Shown: piece after piece, positions 14,908 to 25,863 of the stretch
Layout: every line of letters begins with the position of its first letter
Position numbering within the stretch: position 1 is the first letter of the stretch
Assembly (NCBI GenBank): GCA_944363925.1
Contig: CALVVS010000005.1
Location: 1-39,651 of the forward strand
DNA length: 39,651 nucleotides
Source: an uncultured Bacilli bacterium
Lineage (GTDB): Bacteria > Bacillota_I > Bacilli_A > RF39 > UBA660
Reading direction: 5' to 3'
Made by a program: the position numbers and the translations under genes
Notes under the pieces: generated by a model
The model's input: the letters and a program-made list of their open reading frames with translations, nothing else
Told to the model about the DNA's origin: nothing
Database searches by the model: none

Positions 14908-17900
14908 GTTCTAGAGCTTCTAAAGGCTCTTCATTTAGCATTTCATTTTCTAAAGTATATTCGACATCACGGTATTTTCTAGCACCAGTACCAGCTGGAA
15001 TTAGTTTACCGATAATAACATTTTCTTTTAAACCAGTTAAATGATCTATTTTACCATGAACAGCAGCGTCAGTTAAGATTCTAGTCGTTTCTTGGAAAGA
15101 TGCGGCTGACAAGAAACTCTCGGTTTCAAGTGAAGCTTTGGTAATACCAAGCAATACTGGTTTTCCTGTTGATGGACGTTTACCTTCTAAGATTAATTTT
15201 TTATTTTCTTCAGTAAATTTATTGATGTTGACCATTGTTCCAGGTAAGAATAATGAGTCACCGGAATCAATAATTCTAATCTTAGAGATCATCCTACGGG
15301 CCATAATTTCAACGTGTTTATCTGAAATATCAACACCTTGTGAACGATATACTTTTTGAATTTCAAATAGAATATATTGCTGAACAGTGATTGGGTCAGT
15401 GACAACTAACAACTCTTTTGGTGAAATGGCACCGTGAGTTAGTCTTTGTCCGGCCTTAACTTCTTCACCTTTTTCGACTGCTAATTTAGCACCGTAGTTA
15501 GAGGTGTGTTCACGTGTTTCAACGTCATTTTTAACATATATTTTATATGTACCATTATCTTCTTCAATTTTAGAGACAACACCATTGATTTCAGAGATAG
15601 TTGCTTTACCTTTAGGGTTACGAGCTTCAAAGATTTCAGTAACACGAGGAAGACCTTGTGTGATATCGTCTCCACCGGCAACACCACCAGTATTGAAGTT
15701 TCTCATGGTAAGCTGTGTACCTGGTTCACCGATTGACTGAGCAGCCATGATACCAACGGCTTCTCCAATTTCAACTTCTGAACCGGTAGCTAGGTTACGT
15801 CCATAACATTTACGGCATACACCGTGATCTGTTTTACAAGTTAGAACACTTCTAATTGGTACTTTAGTAACGCCGGCGTTAATAATTTTTTCAGCAACTT
15901 GTTCTGTGATATATGTATCTTTATCAAATAATACTTCTTTAGTTTCTGGGTGTAAGATTTTTTTATTGGTGTATCTTCCAACAATTCTATCTTCTAATGA
16001 TTCAATTAGGGTTCCGTCAGTATTATAGAATGCTTCTACGACAACACCTTGTTCGGTTCCGCAGTCGTCTTCTTTAACGATAACGTCTTGAACAACATCG
16101 ACAAGTCTTCTAGTTAAGTAACCAGCGTCAGCTGTTTTTAAGGCTGTATCAACGGCACCTTTACGAGTTCCGTGAGTAGATGTGAAGAATTCTGATACGG
16201 TAACACCTTCTGATAAAGAAGATAAAATTGGAATTTCAACATAATCACCATTTGGTTTACTCATGATACCACGCATACCAGCCATTTGGCCATATTGGTC
16301 GATAGAACCACGAGCTTTTGAATCGATCATCATGGTAATAGATGATTCTGGGTTGGCTTTTAACCTTTTATCTAAATCGTCATAGATTTTAGATTTAGCA
16401 TCAAACCAAGTTTGAATTACATTGTCATATCTTTCCTTATCAGTAATTAAACCACGTTTAAATTGTTTAGTAATAGTATCAATTTTTTTATTAGCTTCGG
16501 CAATAATTTCTTCTTTAACTGGGCTTTCTTTGATATCGTCAATTGAAATACTAATACCAGATAAAGTTGAATATTTAAAGCCTAAATCTTTAATAGCGTC
16601 AAGCATAACTGATGTTTCAGTTGTGTGATAACGTTTATATATTTGGGCAATTAATCTAACGATTGCGCCTTTGTTTAAAGCTTTGACTAAAGGCATTTTT
16701 TCAATTTCTTCTTTGATGTTTTTACCTTTATCGATAAAATATTTAGCAGGAGTGCATTTTACAGCATTATCAACACTACTATCATTGATATATTGGAAAG
16801 TATCAGGGAAAACTTCATTGAATATTATTTTTCCAGGAGTTGTTACTAAATATTTATCCATGTATTTATCTGGGAATATTTTATGTCTAAATGATTTGAC
16901 TGGTAAGGCTATTCTAGTGTGAAGAGTTATTTCTCTTCTTTCATAAGCCATAATAACATCATTAGAGTTTCTAAATATTCTACCTTCACCTTCTAAGCCA
17001 GCTTTTTCCATAGTTAGATAATAGTTACCTAGAACCATATCTTGTCCTGGAGTGGCGATTGGTGAACCATCTTTTGGAGACAAGATGTTGTTAGCGCCTA
17101 ACATTAATAGTCTTGCTTCGGCCTTTGCAGCTTCGCTGATTGGTACGTGAACAGCCATTTGGTCTCCATCGAAGTCGGCATTGAAGGCTGGACATACTAA
17201 CGGGTGAAGTCTTATGGCTTTACCTTCGATTAATTTAGGTTCGAAAGCTTGGATACCAAGTCTATGTAAAGTTGGGGCACGGTTAAGTAATACTGGGTGT
17301 TCTTTGATTTTTTCTTCAACGACATCCCAGACACGTTCATCTTGGTTTTCAATCATACGTTTAGCTGCTTTGATATTACTAGCAATTTCTTTAGAAACTA
17401 AACCGTTGATAACATGTGGTTTAAACAATTCTAGGGCCATTTCTTTTGGTATACCACACTCATACATTTTAAGTGATGGACCTACGACGATAACAGAACG
17501 GCCTGAATAGTCAACACGTTTACCAAGTAGGTTTTGACGGAAACGACCTTGTTTACCTTTTAACATACTTGATAATGATTTTAATGGTCTATTACCAGGA
17601 CCGGTGATATTTTTACCACGTCTTCCATTATCAAATAAGGCATCGACTGCTTCTTGCAGCATTCTTTTTTCATTTTGAATTATAATTGAAGGGGCACCTA
17701 AGTCGATTAGTTTTTTAAGACGATTATTACGGTTGATAACACGTCTATATAAGTCATTTAAGTCAGAAGTAGCAAATCTACCACCGTCTAACTGAATCAT
17801 TGGTCTAAGCTCTGGTGGAATAACTGGAAGAGCAGTTAAAATCATCCACTCAGGGCGGTTACCTGATTCTAAGAAGGCATCTAAGACATCTAATCTTTTG

Positions 17901-18526
17901 ATTAAACGAATACGCTTTTGACTAGAGGTGTCTTTGATTTCAGCAATTTCTTTTTTGATTTCGTTTACTTCTTTTTCTAAGTCAACTTCTTTTAATAGTT
18001 CTTGTATTGCTTCGGCACCCATACCAACTCTAAAGCTATTACCATATTTTTCATAATATGAACGATATTCTTTATCACTGATTGTTTGTTTCTTTTCAAG
18101 TGGGGTGTCACCTGGTTCTAAAACAACATATGATACGAAATATAGTACTTCTTCTAATTCTCTTGGTGACATATCAAGAACTAGCCCCATTCTTGATGGA
18201 ACGCCTTTGAAGAACCAGATATGTGATACTGGTGTGGCTAGTTCGATATGACCCATACGTTCACGGCGGACTTTAGATTTAGTAACTTCAACGCCGCAAC
18301 GGTCACAGATAATATTTTTATATCTTAGTCTTTTATATTTACCGCAGGCACATTCGAAGTCTTTGGTTGGACCAAATATTTTTTCACAAAATAGTCCGTC
18401 ACGTTCAGGTTTTAGGGTTCGGTAGTTCATGGTTTCGGCTTTTTTTACTTCACCATAAGACCATGAACGAATTTTTTCTGGTGAGGCAATGGCAATTCTT
18501 ATTCCTTCAAAACTATTTGCATCCAT
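14891..18526 (-). CDS. rpoC: RNA polymerase beta' subunit
   Basis: The 1,211-residue catalytic clamp subunit. The N-terminal zinc site is C59, C61, C74, C77 ([10 protein letters not shown], then IICDRCG). The active-site [14 protein letters not shown] is near residue 450 and holds the three Mg-binding aspartates. Bridge/trigger-loop sequences [20 protein letters not shown], the second zinc cluster ([12 protein letters not shown]) and [20 protein letters not shown] follow in order. Length matches Bacillus (about 1,200). The ATG at 18526 shares its A with the rpoB stop (TAATG), so the two are coupled. The gene ends in a terminator; rpsL and rpsG, which often follow rpoC in Bacilli, are not here. 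Confidence 0.99.
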   Translation of the reverse strand: MDANSFEGIRIAIASPEKIRSWSYGEVKKAETMNYRTLKPERDGLFCEKIFGPTKDFECACGKYKRLRYKNIICDRCGVEVTKSKVRRERMGHIELATPVSHIWFFKGVPSRMGLVLDMSPRELEEVLYFVSYVVLEPGDTPLEKKQTISDKEYRSYYEKYGNSFRVGMGAEAIQELLKEVDLEKEVNEIKKEIAEIKDTSSQKRIRLIKRLDVLDAFLESGNRPEWMILTALPVIPPELRPMIQLDGGRFATSDLNDLYRRVINRNNRLKKLIDLGAPSIIIQNEKRMLQEAVDALFDNGRRGKNITGPGNRPLKSLSSMLKGKQGRFRQNLLGKRVDYSGRSVIVVGPSLKMYECGIPKEMALELFKPHVINGLVSKEIASNIKAAKRMIENQDERVWDVVEEKIKEHPVLLNRAPTLHRLGIQAFEPKLIEGKAIRLHPLVCPAFNADFDGDQMAVHVPISEAAKAEARLLMLGANNILSPKDGSPIATPGQDMVLGNYYLTMEKAGLEGEGRIFRNSNDVIMAYERREITLHTRIALPVKSFRHKIFPDKYMDKYLVTTPGKIIFNEVFPDTFQYINDSSVDNAVKCTPAKYFIDKGKNIKEEIEKMPLVKALNKGAIVRLIAQIYKRYHTTETSVMLDAIKDLGFKYSTLSGISISIDDIKESPVKEEIIAEANKKIDTITKQFKRGLITDKERYDNVIQTWFDAKSKIYDDLDKRLKANPESSITMMIDSKARGSIDQYGQMAGMRGIMSKPNGDYVEIPILSSLSEGVTVSEFFTSTHGTRKGAVDTALKTADAGYLTRRLVDVVQDVIVKEDDCGTEQGVVVEAFYNTDGTLIESLEDRIVGRYTNKKILHPETKEVLFDKDTYITEQVAEKIINAGVTKVPIRSVLTCKTDHGVCRKCYGRNLATGSEVEIGEAVGIMAAQSIGEPGTQLTMRNFNTGGVAGGDDITQGLPRVTEIFEARNPKGKATISEINGVVSKIEEDNGTYKIYVKNDVETREHTSNYGAKLAVEKGEEVKAGQRLTHGAISPKELLVVTDPITVQQYILFEIQKVYRSQGVDISDKHVEIMARRMISKIRIIDSGDSLFLPGTMVNINKFTEENKKLILEGKRPSTGKPVLLGITKASLETESFLSAASFQETTRILTDAAVHGKIDHLTGLKENVIIGKLIPAGTGARKYRDVEYTLENEMLNEEPLEALEQELMD

Positions 18527-21500
18527 TAATTATCCTCCCCTTCCAAATTTTTAAGATCTTCATCAGTTGGCTCTTGTTCTTCATTTTCATCAAATTCATT
18601 TAATTCATTTTCTAATTCACTAGGTATTTCTTGCTTTTGAGCTTCATTTTGAGCTTTATCTTTTAGAATTTCACTTTCTAAATCGCTATCTGGAACATAT
18701 GAATCTTTTTCAGCTTCTTCTAGTTCTTTTAGTTCAACAAATTCGCCATCTTTATTTAAAACAGTAATGTCTAGTCCGAGTGCTTGGAATTCTTTAATAA
18801 CTACTCTAAAGCTTTCTGGAACACTTGGTTTTGGCAAATCTTCGCCTTTGACTAGAGCTTCATAAACTTTGACACGTCCTGTAACATCATCTGATTTAAC
18901 GGTCATCATTTCTTGTAAGATATTAGCGGCACCATAAGCATATAATGCCCAAACTTCCATTTCACCGAAACGCTGACCACCAAACTGAGCTTTACCACCT
19001 AAAGGCTGTTGGGTAACTAATGAGTATGGACCAGTAGATCTTGCATGAAGTTTATCATCGACCATGTGGTCTAGTTTAATCATGTACATTACACCGACAC
19101 TGATACGGTTATCAAAGCGTTCGCCGGTACGGCCATCGTATAAATACATTTTACCATCTTTGTCTAAACCAGCTTCTTCTAGGGCACTGACAATTTCATC
19201 TCTAGTCGCACCATCGAAGACTGGAGTAGCAACGTGAATTCCTAATGTTTTAGCGGCCATACCTAAGTGTAATTCTAAGATTTGGCCTAAGTTCATACGA
19301 GATGGAACACCTAGTGGGTTTAATAAGATGTCAACGGTGCGTCCATTTTTATCATAAGGCATGTCTTCTTCTGGAAGTACTAATGAGACAACACCTTTAT
19401 TTCCGTGACGACCAGATATTTTATCGCCGACACCTATTTTACGTTTTTGAGCAATATATACTCTGACTTTTTTACTTACACCAGCTGGAAGTTCATCACT
19501 ATCTTCTTTAGATAATATTTGAACATCGTGGACAATTCCACCTCCACCGTGCTGAACTCTAAGGGAAGTATCTCTAACTTCTCTTGTTTTTTCACCAAAA
19601 ATGGCATGAAGTAATTTTTCTTCGGAAGTAAGTTCGGCCATACCTTTAGGTGTAACTTTACCAACTAAGATATCGTCATCTTTAACTTCTGTACCAATTC
19701 TAATGATACCATTTTCGTCTAAGTTTTTACGAGCTTCTTCTGAAACATTTGGAATATCTCTAGTAAACTCTTCGGCACCTAGTTTAGTATCACGGCACTC
19801 AATTTCATAGTCTTTGATATGGATTGATGTGAAGACATCATCATTAACTAATCTTTCGTTTAAGATGACAGCATCTTCGTAGTTATAACCATCGTAGTTG
19901 ACGAAGGCAATGGTTAAGTTTTTACCTAAGGCCATTTCTCCTTGATCGGTTGAAGGACCATCAGCAATGACGTCACCAACTTTAACTTTATCGCCTTTTC
20001 TTACGATTGGTTTTTGATGATAACAAGTTCCCATATTACTTCTTTCGAAGCCTTCTAGGTAATAAGTATCTGTACCTTTAGCATTTTTAACGATGATTTT
20101 ACGAGCATCGACATAATCGACAACACCATCGGCTTTAGCACATATTACAACACCAGAATCTCTAGCGGCAATAGCTTCAATACCAGTTCCAACGTATGGA
20201 GCTTCGGCTTCTAGAAGTGGGATGGCCTGACGCTGCATGTTGGCACCCATTAAGGCTCTTTTACCGTCGTCGTGTTCAAGGAACGGAATTCCACTAGTAG
20301 TAATTGAGATTATTTGTTGAGGTGAAACATCCATATAATCGATTTTTTCTTTTTCGATGATTAAGTTATCGTTTTGATATCTTACTGGAACTCTATCTTC
20401 GATGATTTCACCTTTGTCGTTTGTTTTAACAGTTGCAGGAGCGATATAATATTCTAATTCCTCGTCAGCTGTCATATATCTTATTTCATCGGTTAATTTA
20501 TTGTTTTCAATTTTACGATATGGTGTCATGATGAAACCATATTCATTTACTTTAGCATAGCTAGCTAAAGAAGTGATTAAACCAATGTTTGGACCTTCTG
20601 GAGATTCTACAGGGCAAAGTCTTCCATAATGTGATGGATTGACGTCACGAACTTCCATACCAGCTCTATCTTTTGATAGTCCGCCTGGTCCTAGAGAAGA
20701 TAATCTTCTTTTATGAGTTAATTCAGCAATTGGGTTAATTTGGTCCATAAACTGTGATAATTGAGATGAACCAAAGAACTCTTTGATTGCAGCGGTAAGT
20801 GGTCTTATGTTAATTAGACTTTTTGGAGTTACTTCAGCAATATCTTGAGTACTCATTCTATCTCTAATCATTCGTTCAATACGACTGACACCAATTCTAA
20901 ATTGATTTTGTAATAATTCACCAACTTGTCTTACACGTCTATTAGATAGGTGGTCGATTTCATCAAATGAGCCTATACCATCTAATAGATTTAAGTAATA
21001 TGAAAGTGAAGCATAGATATCAGATACAGTTAAACGTTTAATATCGATACTTTGATCGTTACCAATTATTTTGACAATTTTATCAGGGTTTGTTTTAGAA
21101 TATACTTTAACGATTTGAACATCGCCATAAGTGTCTAGTTCTTCATTGATTAGAGCTGATTTTTTGCCATAACCATTACTAAAGATCGGTTTTAATTTAG
21201 CTAATAGTTCTTTAGTGATAATATCACCGTTTTTAGCAATTGTTTCACCGTCTATTTTGATATCTTCAGCTAATTTGCAACCTAGAAGTCTATCAGTGAT
21301 ATTTAATTTTTTATTAAATTTATAACGTCCAACTTTAGCTAGGTCATATCTAAATGCGTCAAAAAATCTAGTGATTAATTGGTTTTTAGCACTTTCTAAA
21401 GTACTAGGTTCTCCAGGTCTTAATTTTGAGTGAATATCGATTAGGGCTTCATCAGTATTTTTGTTAGTATCTTTTTCAATGGTTTTGATAAGATAATCGT

Positions 21501-22143
21501 TTTCACCAAATAAATCAAGGATGTCACTATCACTTGATAGACCAATAGCTCTAAGCAAGGTAGTTGCGGGAACTTTTCTCGTTCTATCAATTCTGACATA
21601 AATAATGTCTCTAGCATCGGTTTCAAATTCTAGCCAAGTACCTCTAGTTGGAATTATTTGAGCTCCAACGGTTATTTTTCCATTCTTTTTATCTACTTCT
21701 TTGCCAAAATAAACTGATGGTGAACGAACTAATTGTGATACAATAACACGTTCTGCTCCATTGACAATGAAGGCTCCACTGTCAGTCATAACTGGCATGT
21801 CACCCAAATAGATTTCTTGTTCTTTAACTTCACCGGTTTCAACATTGAAAAGTCTTGCTTCTACTTTTAGTGGCGCAGCATAAGTAGTATAGCGTTCTTT
21901 ACATTGTTTAATGGTGTGTCTTGGTTCATCAAAACTGTATTCGCCAAATTCTAAGGACAAATTACCAGTGAAACTCTCCACTGGAAAAATATCATCAAAA
22001 ACTTCTTTAATGCCTTCAGTTAGGAACCAATTGTATGAATCTTTTTGAATTTCTAATAAGTTGTTTAATTCGATTGCGTTTTCTGTTTTACCGTAATTTC
22101 TTCTCTCTCTTTTTCCGTTAATTTTTTGTATTTTGTATGCCAA
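18526..22143 (-). CDS. rpoB: RNA polymerase beta subunit
   Basis: The 1,205-residue beta subunit, full length for Bacillota. The rifampicin-pocket segment [11 protein letters not shown], then [20 protein letters not shown] (about 455-485) retains the residues equivalent to E. coli D516, H526 and S531, so nothing here predicts rifampicin resistance. The C-terminal clamp [20 protein letters not shown] is present, followed by an acidic tail (about 1120-1205). Start choice: the frame begins with GTG at 22152, but that codon abuts the AGGGG site with no spacing. TTG at 22143 lies 8 bp from AGGGG and gives [19 protein letters not shown], so I prefer it. A strong promoter lies immediately upstream. 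Confidence 0.98.
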   Translation of the reverse strand: MAYKIQKINGKRERRNYGKTENAIELNNLLEIQKDSYNWFLTEGIKEVFDDIFPVESFTGNLSLEFGEYSFDEPRHTIKQCKERYTTYAAPLKVEARLFNVETGEVKEQEIYLGDMPVMTDSGAFIVNGAERVIVSQLVRSPSVYFGKEVDKKNGKITVGAQIIPTRGTWLEFETDARDIIYVRIDRTRKVPATTLLRAIGLSSDSDILDLFGENDYLIKTIEKDTNKNTDEALIDIHSKLRPGEPSTLESAKNQLITRFFDAFRYDLAKVGRYKFNKKLNITDRLLGCKLAEDIKIDGETIAKNGDIITKELLAKLKPIFSNGYGKKSALINEELDTYGDVQIVKVYSKTNPDKIVKIIGNDQSIDIKRLTVSDIYASLSYYLNLLDGIGSFDEIDHLSNRRVRQVGELLQNQFRIGVSRIERMIRDRMSTQDIAEVTPKSLINIRPLTAAIKEFFGSSQLSQFMDQINPIAELTHKRRLSSLGPGGLSKDRAGMEVRDVNPSHYGRLCPVESPEGPNIGLITSLASYAKVNEYGFIMTPYRKIENNKLTDEIRYMTADEELEYYIAPATVKTNDKGEIIEDRVPVRYQNDNLIIEKEKIDYMDVSPQQIISITTSGIPFLEHDDGKRALMGANMQRQAIPLLEAEAPYVGTGIEAIAARDSGVVICAKADGVVDYVDARKIIVKNAKGTDTYYLEGFERSNMGTCYHQKPIVRKGDKVKVGDVIADGPSTDQGEMALGKNLTIAFVNYDGYNYEDAVILNERLVNDDVFTSIHIKDYEIECRDTKLGAEEFTRDIPNVSEEARKNLDENGIIRIGTEVKDDDILVGKVTPKGMAELTSEEKLLHAIFGEKTREVRDTSLRVQHGGGGIVHDVQILSKEDSDELPAGVSKKVRVYIAQKRKIGVGDKISGRHGNKGVVSLVLPEEDMPYDKNGRTVDILLNPLGVPSRMNLGQILELHLGMAAKTLGIHVATPVFDGATRDEIVSALEEAGLDKDGKMYLYDGRTGERFDNRISVGVMYMIKLDHMVDDKLHARSTGPYSLVTQQPLGGKAQFGGQRFGEMEVWALYAYGAANILQEMMTVKSDDVTGRVKVYEALVKGEDLPKPSVPESFRVVIKEFQALGLDITVLNKDGEFVELKELEEAEKDSYVPDSDLESEILKDKAQNEAQKQEIPSELENELNEFDENEEQEPTDEDLKNLEGEDN

Positions 22144-22179
22144 GTATTTCACCCCTATAAACTAGTTTTTTAGATTTTT

Positions 22180-22201
22180 CATGCACTATCTAGAGTACAT
22201 G
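22180..22201 (-). other. Hairpin in the rpoB 5' leader
   Basis: Minus strand CATGTACT (22194-22201), 6-base loop, AGTGCATG (22180-22187); 8-bp stem with one wobble. There is no T-run after it, so it is not a terminator. It lies between the promoter and the rpoB start and may affect mRNA stability or translation (inference). Confidence 0.5.
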
Positions 22202-22214
22202 TCGCCAATTTATA

Positions 22215-22243
22215 ATTATAAAGGTTTTATCCTCAAAAGTCAA
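22215..22243 (-). promoter_or_regulatory. Promoter of rpoBC
   Basis: TTGACT (22238-22243) and TATAAT (22215-22220) with a 17-bp spacer. The -35 overlaps the TGA stop of the upstream methyltransferase gene, so rpoBC has its own promoter even though it sits directly after the ribosomal protein genes. Confidence 0.87.
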
Positions 22244-22824
22244 CGATTTTTAGCACATAATATATAAAAACCTTTATTTTTTGTAACGATGGTAACATCG
22301 TACCATTTTTGCAAATCTCTGGTTAAAGATTTTGCTCCATTACTTTTGTTAATAACTAACCATATTTCGCCGGTTTCCTTTAGATATTCTTTAGCATTAA
22401 ATAAAATATCATATAGTATTTTTTTCCCGACTTTAATTGGTGGGTTGGTAATTATTATGTCATATTTTTTAGTGATATTTTCATAAATATTACTTTTGAA
22501 AATATTGACATCTACTTTATTTAATTTGGCGTTTTCTTTGGCTAAAGTGATTGCTCTTTCACTTATATCTATCATATCGATATTGGCATTTACCTTCTTT
22601 TTTAGATAAATGCCAATTGGGCCATAACCGCAACCAAAATCTAAAATATCGCCTTTCATTTTAGTTAAATCAATATTTTCCAGTAAAGTCCTAGTGCCAA
22701 AATCTAAGCCTTTTTTGGAAAATACACCATTATCAACTATAAAATTTAATTTTAAGTCATTTATAATAGTATTAATTTGCCTGCGGTTACTTTTTACATA
22801 ATCATTTGTAAAATAATGTGACAT
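22240..22824 (-). CDS. RsmC-like class I SAM methyltransferase (Bacillus ybxB position)
   Basis: A 194-residue protein with the SAM-binding motif LDFGCGYGPIG (61-71) and the catalytic NPPI motif (128-131) of N2-guanine/N6-adenine methyltransferases. The single-domain length corresponds to the C-terminal half of E. coli RsmC, which methylates G1207 of 16S rRNA. It lies between rplL and rpoB, the position of ybxB in Bacillus, which supports an rRNA methyltransferase role by context. The exact target base is inferred. ATG 22824 has a weak AAAAGGAG site upstream. The gene ends at a TGA that overlaps the rpoB -35 box. Confidence 0.88.
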   Translation of the reverse strand: MSHYFTNDYVKSNRRQINTIINDLKLNFIVDNGVFSKKGLDFGTRTLLENIDLTKMKGDILDFGCGYGPIGIYLKKKVNANIDMIDISERAITLAKENAKLNKVDVNIFKSNIYENITKKYDIIITNPPIKVGKKILYDILFNAKEYLKETGEIWLVINKSNGAKSLTRDLQKWYDVTIVTKNKGFYILCAKNR

Positions 22825-22854
22825 TTTTTATACTCCTTTTAATATATGGGTAAA

Positions 22855-22882
22855 GCCCACACTATATTTTTATAGTGCAGGC
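22855..22882 (-). terminator. Hairpin between rplL and the methyltransferase gene (attenuator or processing site)
   Basis: Minus strand GCCTGCACTATA (22871-22882), AAAA loop, TATAGTGTGGGC (22855-22866): 12 pairs including two wobbles, followed by only TTTACCC. The stem is strong but the T-run is poor, so it may only partly terminate, or protect the end of an rplJL message. Confidence 0.6.
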
Positions 22883-22897
22883 CTTTAATTTTCACAT

Positions 22898-23266
22898 TTA
22901 TTTAACTTCAACAGTAGCGCCAGCTTCTTCGAATTTAGCTTTTAATTCATCAGCTTCTGAAGTTGGAATATTTTCTTTAATAGCTCCACCATTATCAGCG
23001 ATATCTTTAGCTTCTTTTAAGCCTAAACCTGTAACTTCTTTAATTAATTTAATAACTGGTAATTTGTTAGGTCCAGCGGCTGTTAATGTTACAGTAACGC
23101 TTGATGGTCCAGCTGCTTCTTCTGATTGAGCAGGTGCAGCAGCAACAGCTACAGCACTTGGATCAACACCAAATTCCTCCTTCATTGCATCTACTAATTC
23201 CATTACTTCAAGCATAGTCATTTCTTTTAGACCAGCGATAAATTCATCTTTATTAATTTTTGCCAT
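22898..23266 (-). CDS. rplL: Ribosomal protein bL12 (L7/L12)
   Basis: A 122-residue stalk protein that recruits translation GTPases. An N-terminal dimerisation region (DEFIAGLKEMTMLEVMELVD) is followed by the Ala-rich hinge (about 40-52) and the C-terminal domain with VIKLIKEVTGLGLKEAKDI. Length is standard. ATG 23266 follows GAAAGGAATG, 15 bp after the L10 gene, in the usual rplJL pair controlled by the L10 leader. Confidence 0.98.
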   Translation of the reverse strand: MAKINKDEFIAGLKEMTMLEVMELVDAMKEEFGVDPSAVAVAAAPAQSEEAAGPSSVTVTLTAAGPNKLPVIKLIKEVTGLGLKEAKDIADNGGAIKENIPTSEADELKAKFEEAGATVEVK

Positions 23267-23281
23267 TTATATCATTCCTTT

Positions 23282-23785
23282 CTAATTTTCTTCTTTTTCC
23301 TTTAAATCTTTTGCATATAAATCTAAGCAAATAGACAAGTTTTTAAGTGGGTAAATAAGCCCACTGGCAAGCATTGTAAGTAAGCCATCTCTTGATGGTA
23401 ATTTTGATAATTCAGATAATTTAGCTTCATCAGTTTTTTCACCATCGATTAGACCAACTTTAACAATTAAGGCTGGATGTTTTTTAGCGAATTCATACAA
23501 AACCTTAACTGGAGCAACTGGATCGGTTCCGAAAACCATTGCTTTTGGCCCTTTTAAGTCTTCATTTAAGTCGATTTTTAAGGTATCCATTGCCCTTTTA
23601 ACTAATGTGTTTTTATAAATTTTGAATTCTGAATCATTTTCTTTTAAGGTTCTTCTTAATTCATTTGTTTCGTCAACAGATAACCCTTGATATTCAAAAA
23701 GAACTGTAGCTGTCGCGTTTTTAGTTTTCTCAGCTATTTCATCGATGATTTCTTGCTTCTTATCTAGTATTTTTTGATTAGCCAA
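23282..23785 (-). CDS. rplJ: Ribosomal protein uL10
   Basis: A 167-residue stalk base protein that binds 23S rRNA and carries L12 dimers on its C-terminal helix (LKNLSICLDLYAKDLKE). The N-terminal domain begins NQKILDKKQEIIDEIAEK. The start codon is TTG at 23785: no ATG is available in the conserved N-terminus, and AGAGAGGTG lies at proper distance. It is preceded by an L10 leader and consensus promoter. L10, usually with L12, binds its own leader to limit synthesis (established for the family). Confidence 0.97.
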   Translation of the reverse strand: MANQKILDKKQEIIDEIAEKTKNATATVLFEYQGLSVDETNELRRTLKENDSEFKIYKNTLVKRAMDTLKIDLNEDLKGPKAMVFGTDPVAPVKVLYEFAKKHPALIVKVGLIDGEKTDEAKLSELSKLPSRDGLLTMLASGLIYPLKNLSICLDLYAKDLKEKEEN

Positions 23786-23796
23786 CTTCTAGCACC

Positions 23797-23920
23797 TCTC
23801 TTTCTGTTTGCCGCTATAAAAAGCTCTGGATATTATGCCAGAGCTAAAAGACTTTATTAAATGTCTCGGTAGGAAATTAAGCTTTCTAGCACCTACTGTC
23901 TACGGCATAATCAAATTTCG
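23797..23920 (-). ncRNA. Ribosomal protein L10 leader
   Basis: The transcribed leader of rplJL contains GCCGTAGACAGTAGGTGC followed by GCTTAATTTCCTACCGAGAC, the recognisable core of the Firmicutes L10 leader: GTAGG pairs with CCTAC. It ends in a hairpin with a short T-run just before the rplJ ribosome-binding site. Known role: the L10-L12 complex binds it and lowers expression. Extent is approximate. Confidence 0.82.
23817..23845 (-). terminator. Attenuator hairpin in the L10 leader
   Basis: Minus strand AGCTCTGG (23838-23845), 8-base loop, CCAGAGCT (23822-23829), then TTTTATA. A perfect 8-bp stem 30-odd bases before the rplJ start, placed to act as a conditional terminator. Confidence 0.7.
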
Positions 23921-23925
23921 AATTA

Positions 23926-23954
23926 ATTATATCATAGCTTTTATTATTTGTCAA
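23926..23954 (-). promoter_or_regulatory. Promoter of rplJL
   Basis: TTGACA (23949-23954) and TATAAT (23926-23931) with a 17-bp spacer: perfect consensus. The -35 lies in the last codons of rplA (Phe-Asp-Lys-stop). Confidence 0.9.
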
Positions 23955-24639
23955 AGCTATTTGGGTCTACTTTAATACCAGGTCCCATAGTAGCTGATAA
24001 GGAAATATTTTTAACATAAGTTCCTTTGACAACACTTGGTTTAGATTTGATAATTAAAGTAACAAAGGTTTTTAAGTTTTCTAATAAGTCTTCATCACTA
24101 AATGAAGTTTTACCGATTAAAGCATGAACGTTTCCGTAAGAATCTGTACGGTATTCAACACGTCCTTTTTTAACTTCTTCAACAGCTTTTTTAGTATCTA
24201 CGGTAACTGTTCCGGTTTTAGGGTTTGGCATTAAGCCTTTTGGTCCTAAAATACGACCAATTTTACCTAAAGCTGGCATCATATCTGGTGTAGCAATTAA
24301 ACTATCGAAGTCAAACCAGTTTTCTTTTTGGATTTTTTCAATCATGTCAGTATCGCCAACATAATCAGCACCAGCTTCTTTAGCGGCTTTGGCAGCATCA
24401 CCTTTGGCAATAACTAATACTCTTTTAGTTTTACCAGTTCCTTTTGGTAATACTACAGCACCTCTTAGTTGTTGATCGGCTTTTTTGGTATCTAAGTTTA
24501 GGTGCATAGCTACTTCGATGGAAGCATCAAAAGCAGCATATGAAGTTTCTTTAACTAGTTTGATTGCTTCTTCTTTAGTGTAAAGCTTATTTTTGTCGAG
24601 TTTTTGAGTCTCGGCTAAATATTTTTTACCTTTTTTCAT
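23944..24639 (-). CDS. rplA: Ribosomal protein uL1
   Basis: A 231-residue protein of the L1 stalk, which moves deacylated tRNA out of the E site; it is also a translational repressor of its own operon. Recognised by [20 protein letters not shown], then [27 protein letters not shown] and the C-terminal [15 protein letters not shown]. Length is normal. ATG 24639 follows GGAGG. A GTGG/CCAC hairpin in the gap from rplK is a candidate L1 site. Confidence 0.98.
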   Translation of the reverse strand: MKKGKKYLAETQKLDKNKLYTKEEAIKLVKETSYAAFDASIEVAMHLNLDTKKADQQLRGAVVLPKGTGKTKRVLVIAKGDAAKAAKEAGADYVGDTDMIEKIQKENWFDFDSLIATPDMMPALGKIGRILGPKGLMPNPKTGTVTVDTKKAVEEVKKGRVEYRTDSYGNVHALIGKTSFSDEDLLENLKTFVTLIIKSKPSVVKGTYVKNISLSATMGPGIKVDPNSFDK

Positions 24640-24653
24640 TGTTTTACCTCCTT

Positions 24654-24680
24654 GTGGTTATTGCGGATTGTTCCTCCCAC
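24654..24680 (-). promoter_or_regulatory. Possible L1-binding hairpin upstream of rplA
   Basis: Minus strand GTGG-GA-GGA-loop-TCC-GCAATAA-CCAC: a short stem with an asymmetric internal loop, immediately before the rplA ribosome-binding site. The same GTGGGAG/CCAC pattern occurs in the rplK leader, matching the idea of an rRNA-mimicking L1 target. Confidence 0.5.
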
Positions 24681-24692
24681 ATAGCATGGGTT

Positions 24693-25127
24693 TTAGTTTT
24701 CGATTTTAACGCCCATATTTAATGCAGTACCTTCGATAATTTTCATTGCATCTTCAACGGTATAGCAGTTTAAATCTGGTAATTTTGTTTCAGCGATTTC
24801 TCTAAGTTTGTCTTTAGATAAGGTAGCAACAGTTTCGTTTTTACCGTTAACTGAACCTTTTTTAATGCCGCAAGCTTTTTTTATTAAGAAAGCTGCTGGC
24901 GGAGTTTTTACTACAAAGCTGAAACTTCTATCATCATTGACAGTAATTTCAACTGGTAATATATCTCCCATTTTATCTTTTGTTGCATCGTTAAATTTAG
25001 TACAAAATTCTCCTAAATTAATTCCGGCAGGTCCTAAAGCTGTACCAACTGGTGGAGCTGGTGTTGCTTTTCCGGCTGGAATTTGGATTTTAATTTTTTT
25101 GATCTTATTAGTTGCATCTTTTGCCAC
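24693..25127 (-). CDS. rplK: Ribosomal protein uL11
   Basis: A 144-residue protein of the GTPase-associated centre, needed for stringent-factor activation. It has [19 protein letters not shown], then [15 protein letters not shown], and a C-terminal RNA-binding domain ending NMGVKIEN. The frame opens with GTG at 25136, but the GTG at 25127 lies 8 bp from AGGAGG and gives the family N-terminus [11 protein letters not shown], so GTG 25127 is chosen. It is first gene of the rplKA pair. Confidence 0.97.
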   Translation of the reverse strand: MAKDATNKIKKIKIQIPAGKATPAPPVGTALGPAGINLGEFCTKFNDATKDKMGDILPVEITVNDDRSFSFVVKTPPAAFLIKKACGIKKGSVNGKNETVATLSKDKLREIAETKLPDLNCYTVEDAMKIIEGTALNMGVKIEN

Positions 25128-25151
25128 GAAAAACACCTCCTATAATTTTTT

Positions 25152-25216
25152 CGTGGGTGGTTCCAATGATTATCCGCTTTTCATATTTTCATCTTTCTCA
25201 TTTGGTAATCTCCCAC
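25152..25216 (-). promoter_or_regulatory. rplK leader hairpin, candidate L1 autoregulatory site
   Basis: Minus strand: outer stem GTGGG (25212-25216) with CCCAC; inner stem GATTACC with GG-A-TAATC (one bulge); strongly asymmetric internal loop between them. This resembles leader sites by which L1 represses rplKA in other bacteria. It lies between the promoter and the rplK ribosome-binding site. Confidence 0.55.
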
Positions 25217-25249
25217 TTTTTCTATATTAAAAAATAATATAGCGTATTA

Positions 25250-25278
25250 ATAATAGCACAATTTAAAGTAATTGTAAA
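25250..25278 (-). promoter_or_regulatory. Promoter of rplKA
   Basis: TTTACA (25273-25278) and TATTAT (25250-25255) with a 17-bp spacer, giving a leader of about 115 bases before the rplK start. The rest of the gap back to nusG (25279-25335) is A/T-only with a repeated ACTACTTAA and shows no clear terminator. Confidence 0.75.
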
Positions 25279-25335
25279 CTTTTTTACTACTTAAATAATA
25301 TTTTTTATAATTTTAAATATTAATTTTTTAACTAC

Positions 25336-25860
25336 TTAAGCTTTAGAAATTTGAGATAGTTCTAATTCGACGGTTGTTTCTTGACCGAACAGGTCAATCG
25401 ATACTTCAATTTTGGCATCTTTTAGATTAGCGGTTTTAATTACTCCGTACATGCCTTCGAAAGGTCCAGATATAACCTTAACTTTTTCACCTTCTTTAAG
25501 GTCGTTTTCGGCATCTAATCTGCTCATACCCATTGAACCTAAAATTTTATCGACTTCAGCTGGCGTTAGCGGGAAAGGTTTAGCTCCTTTACCAGATGAG
25601 CCAATAAACCCAGTAACACCTGGCGTATTTCTGACGATGAACCAAGCTTCGTCAGTCATGACCATTTCAACAAGGATATATCCTGGAAATAGTTTGACTT
25701 TTTTTTCTTTACCATTAGCGTCAACAACTGTTTCTTCTGGAACAACTACTCTTAAGATGTAATCTTCCATGCCCATTGAGCTAGCACGCATTTCTAATTT
25801 TTCTTTGACTTTATTTTCATGTCCAGAATAAGTGTTTACGACATACCACTCTTTTTCCAT
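25336..25860 (-). CDS. nusG: Transcription elongation factor NusG
   Basis: A 174-residue Spt5-family factor that binds RNA polymerase and controls pausing. The NGN domain spans about 3-110 (EWYVVNTYSGHENKVKEKLE; LFPGYILVEM; VRNTPGVTGFIG), and the KOW domain about 120-174 (GEKVKVISGPFEGMYGVI). Length is standard. ATG 25860 follows GGAGGGG. It comes 3 bp after secE, the usual pairing. Confidence 0.98.
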   Translation of the reverse strand: MEKEWYVVNTYSGHENKVKEKLEMRASSMGMEDYILRVVVPEETVVDANGKEKKVKLFPGYILVEMVMTDEAWFIVRNTPGVTGFIGSSGKGAKPFPLTPAEVDKILGSMGMSRLDAENDLKEGEKVKVISGPFEGMYGVIKTANLKDAKIEVSIDLFGQETTVELELSQISKA

Positions 25861-25863
25861 GTA

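Noticed and set aside
25279-25335. Terminator between nusG and rplK
   Set aside because: The gap has A/T-only inverted and direct repeats (ACTACTTAA twice), but no stem with G-C pairs followed by a T-run.
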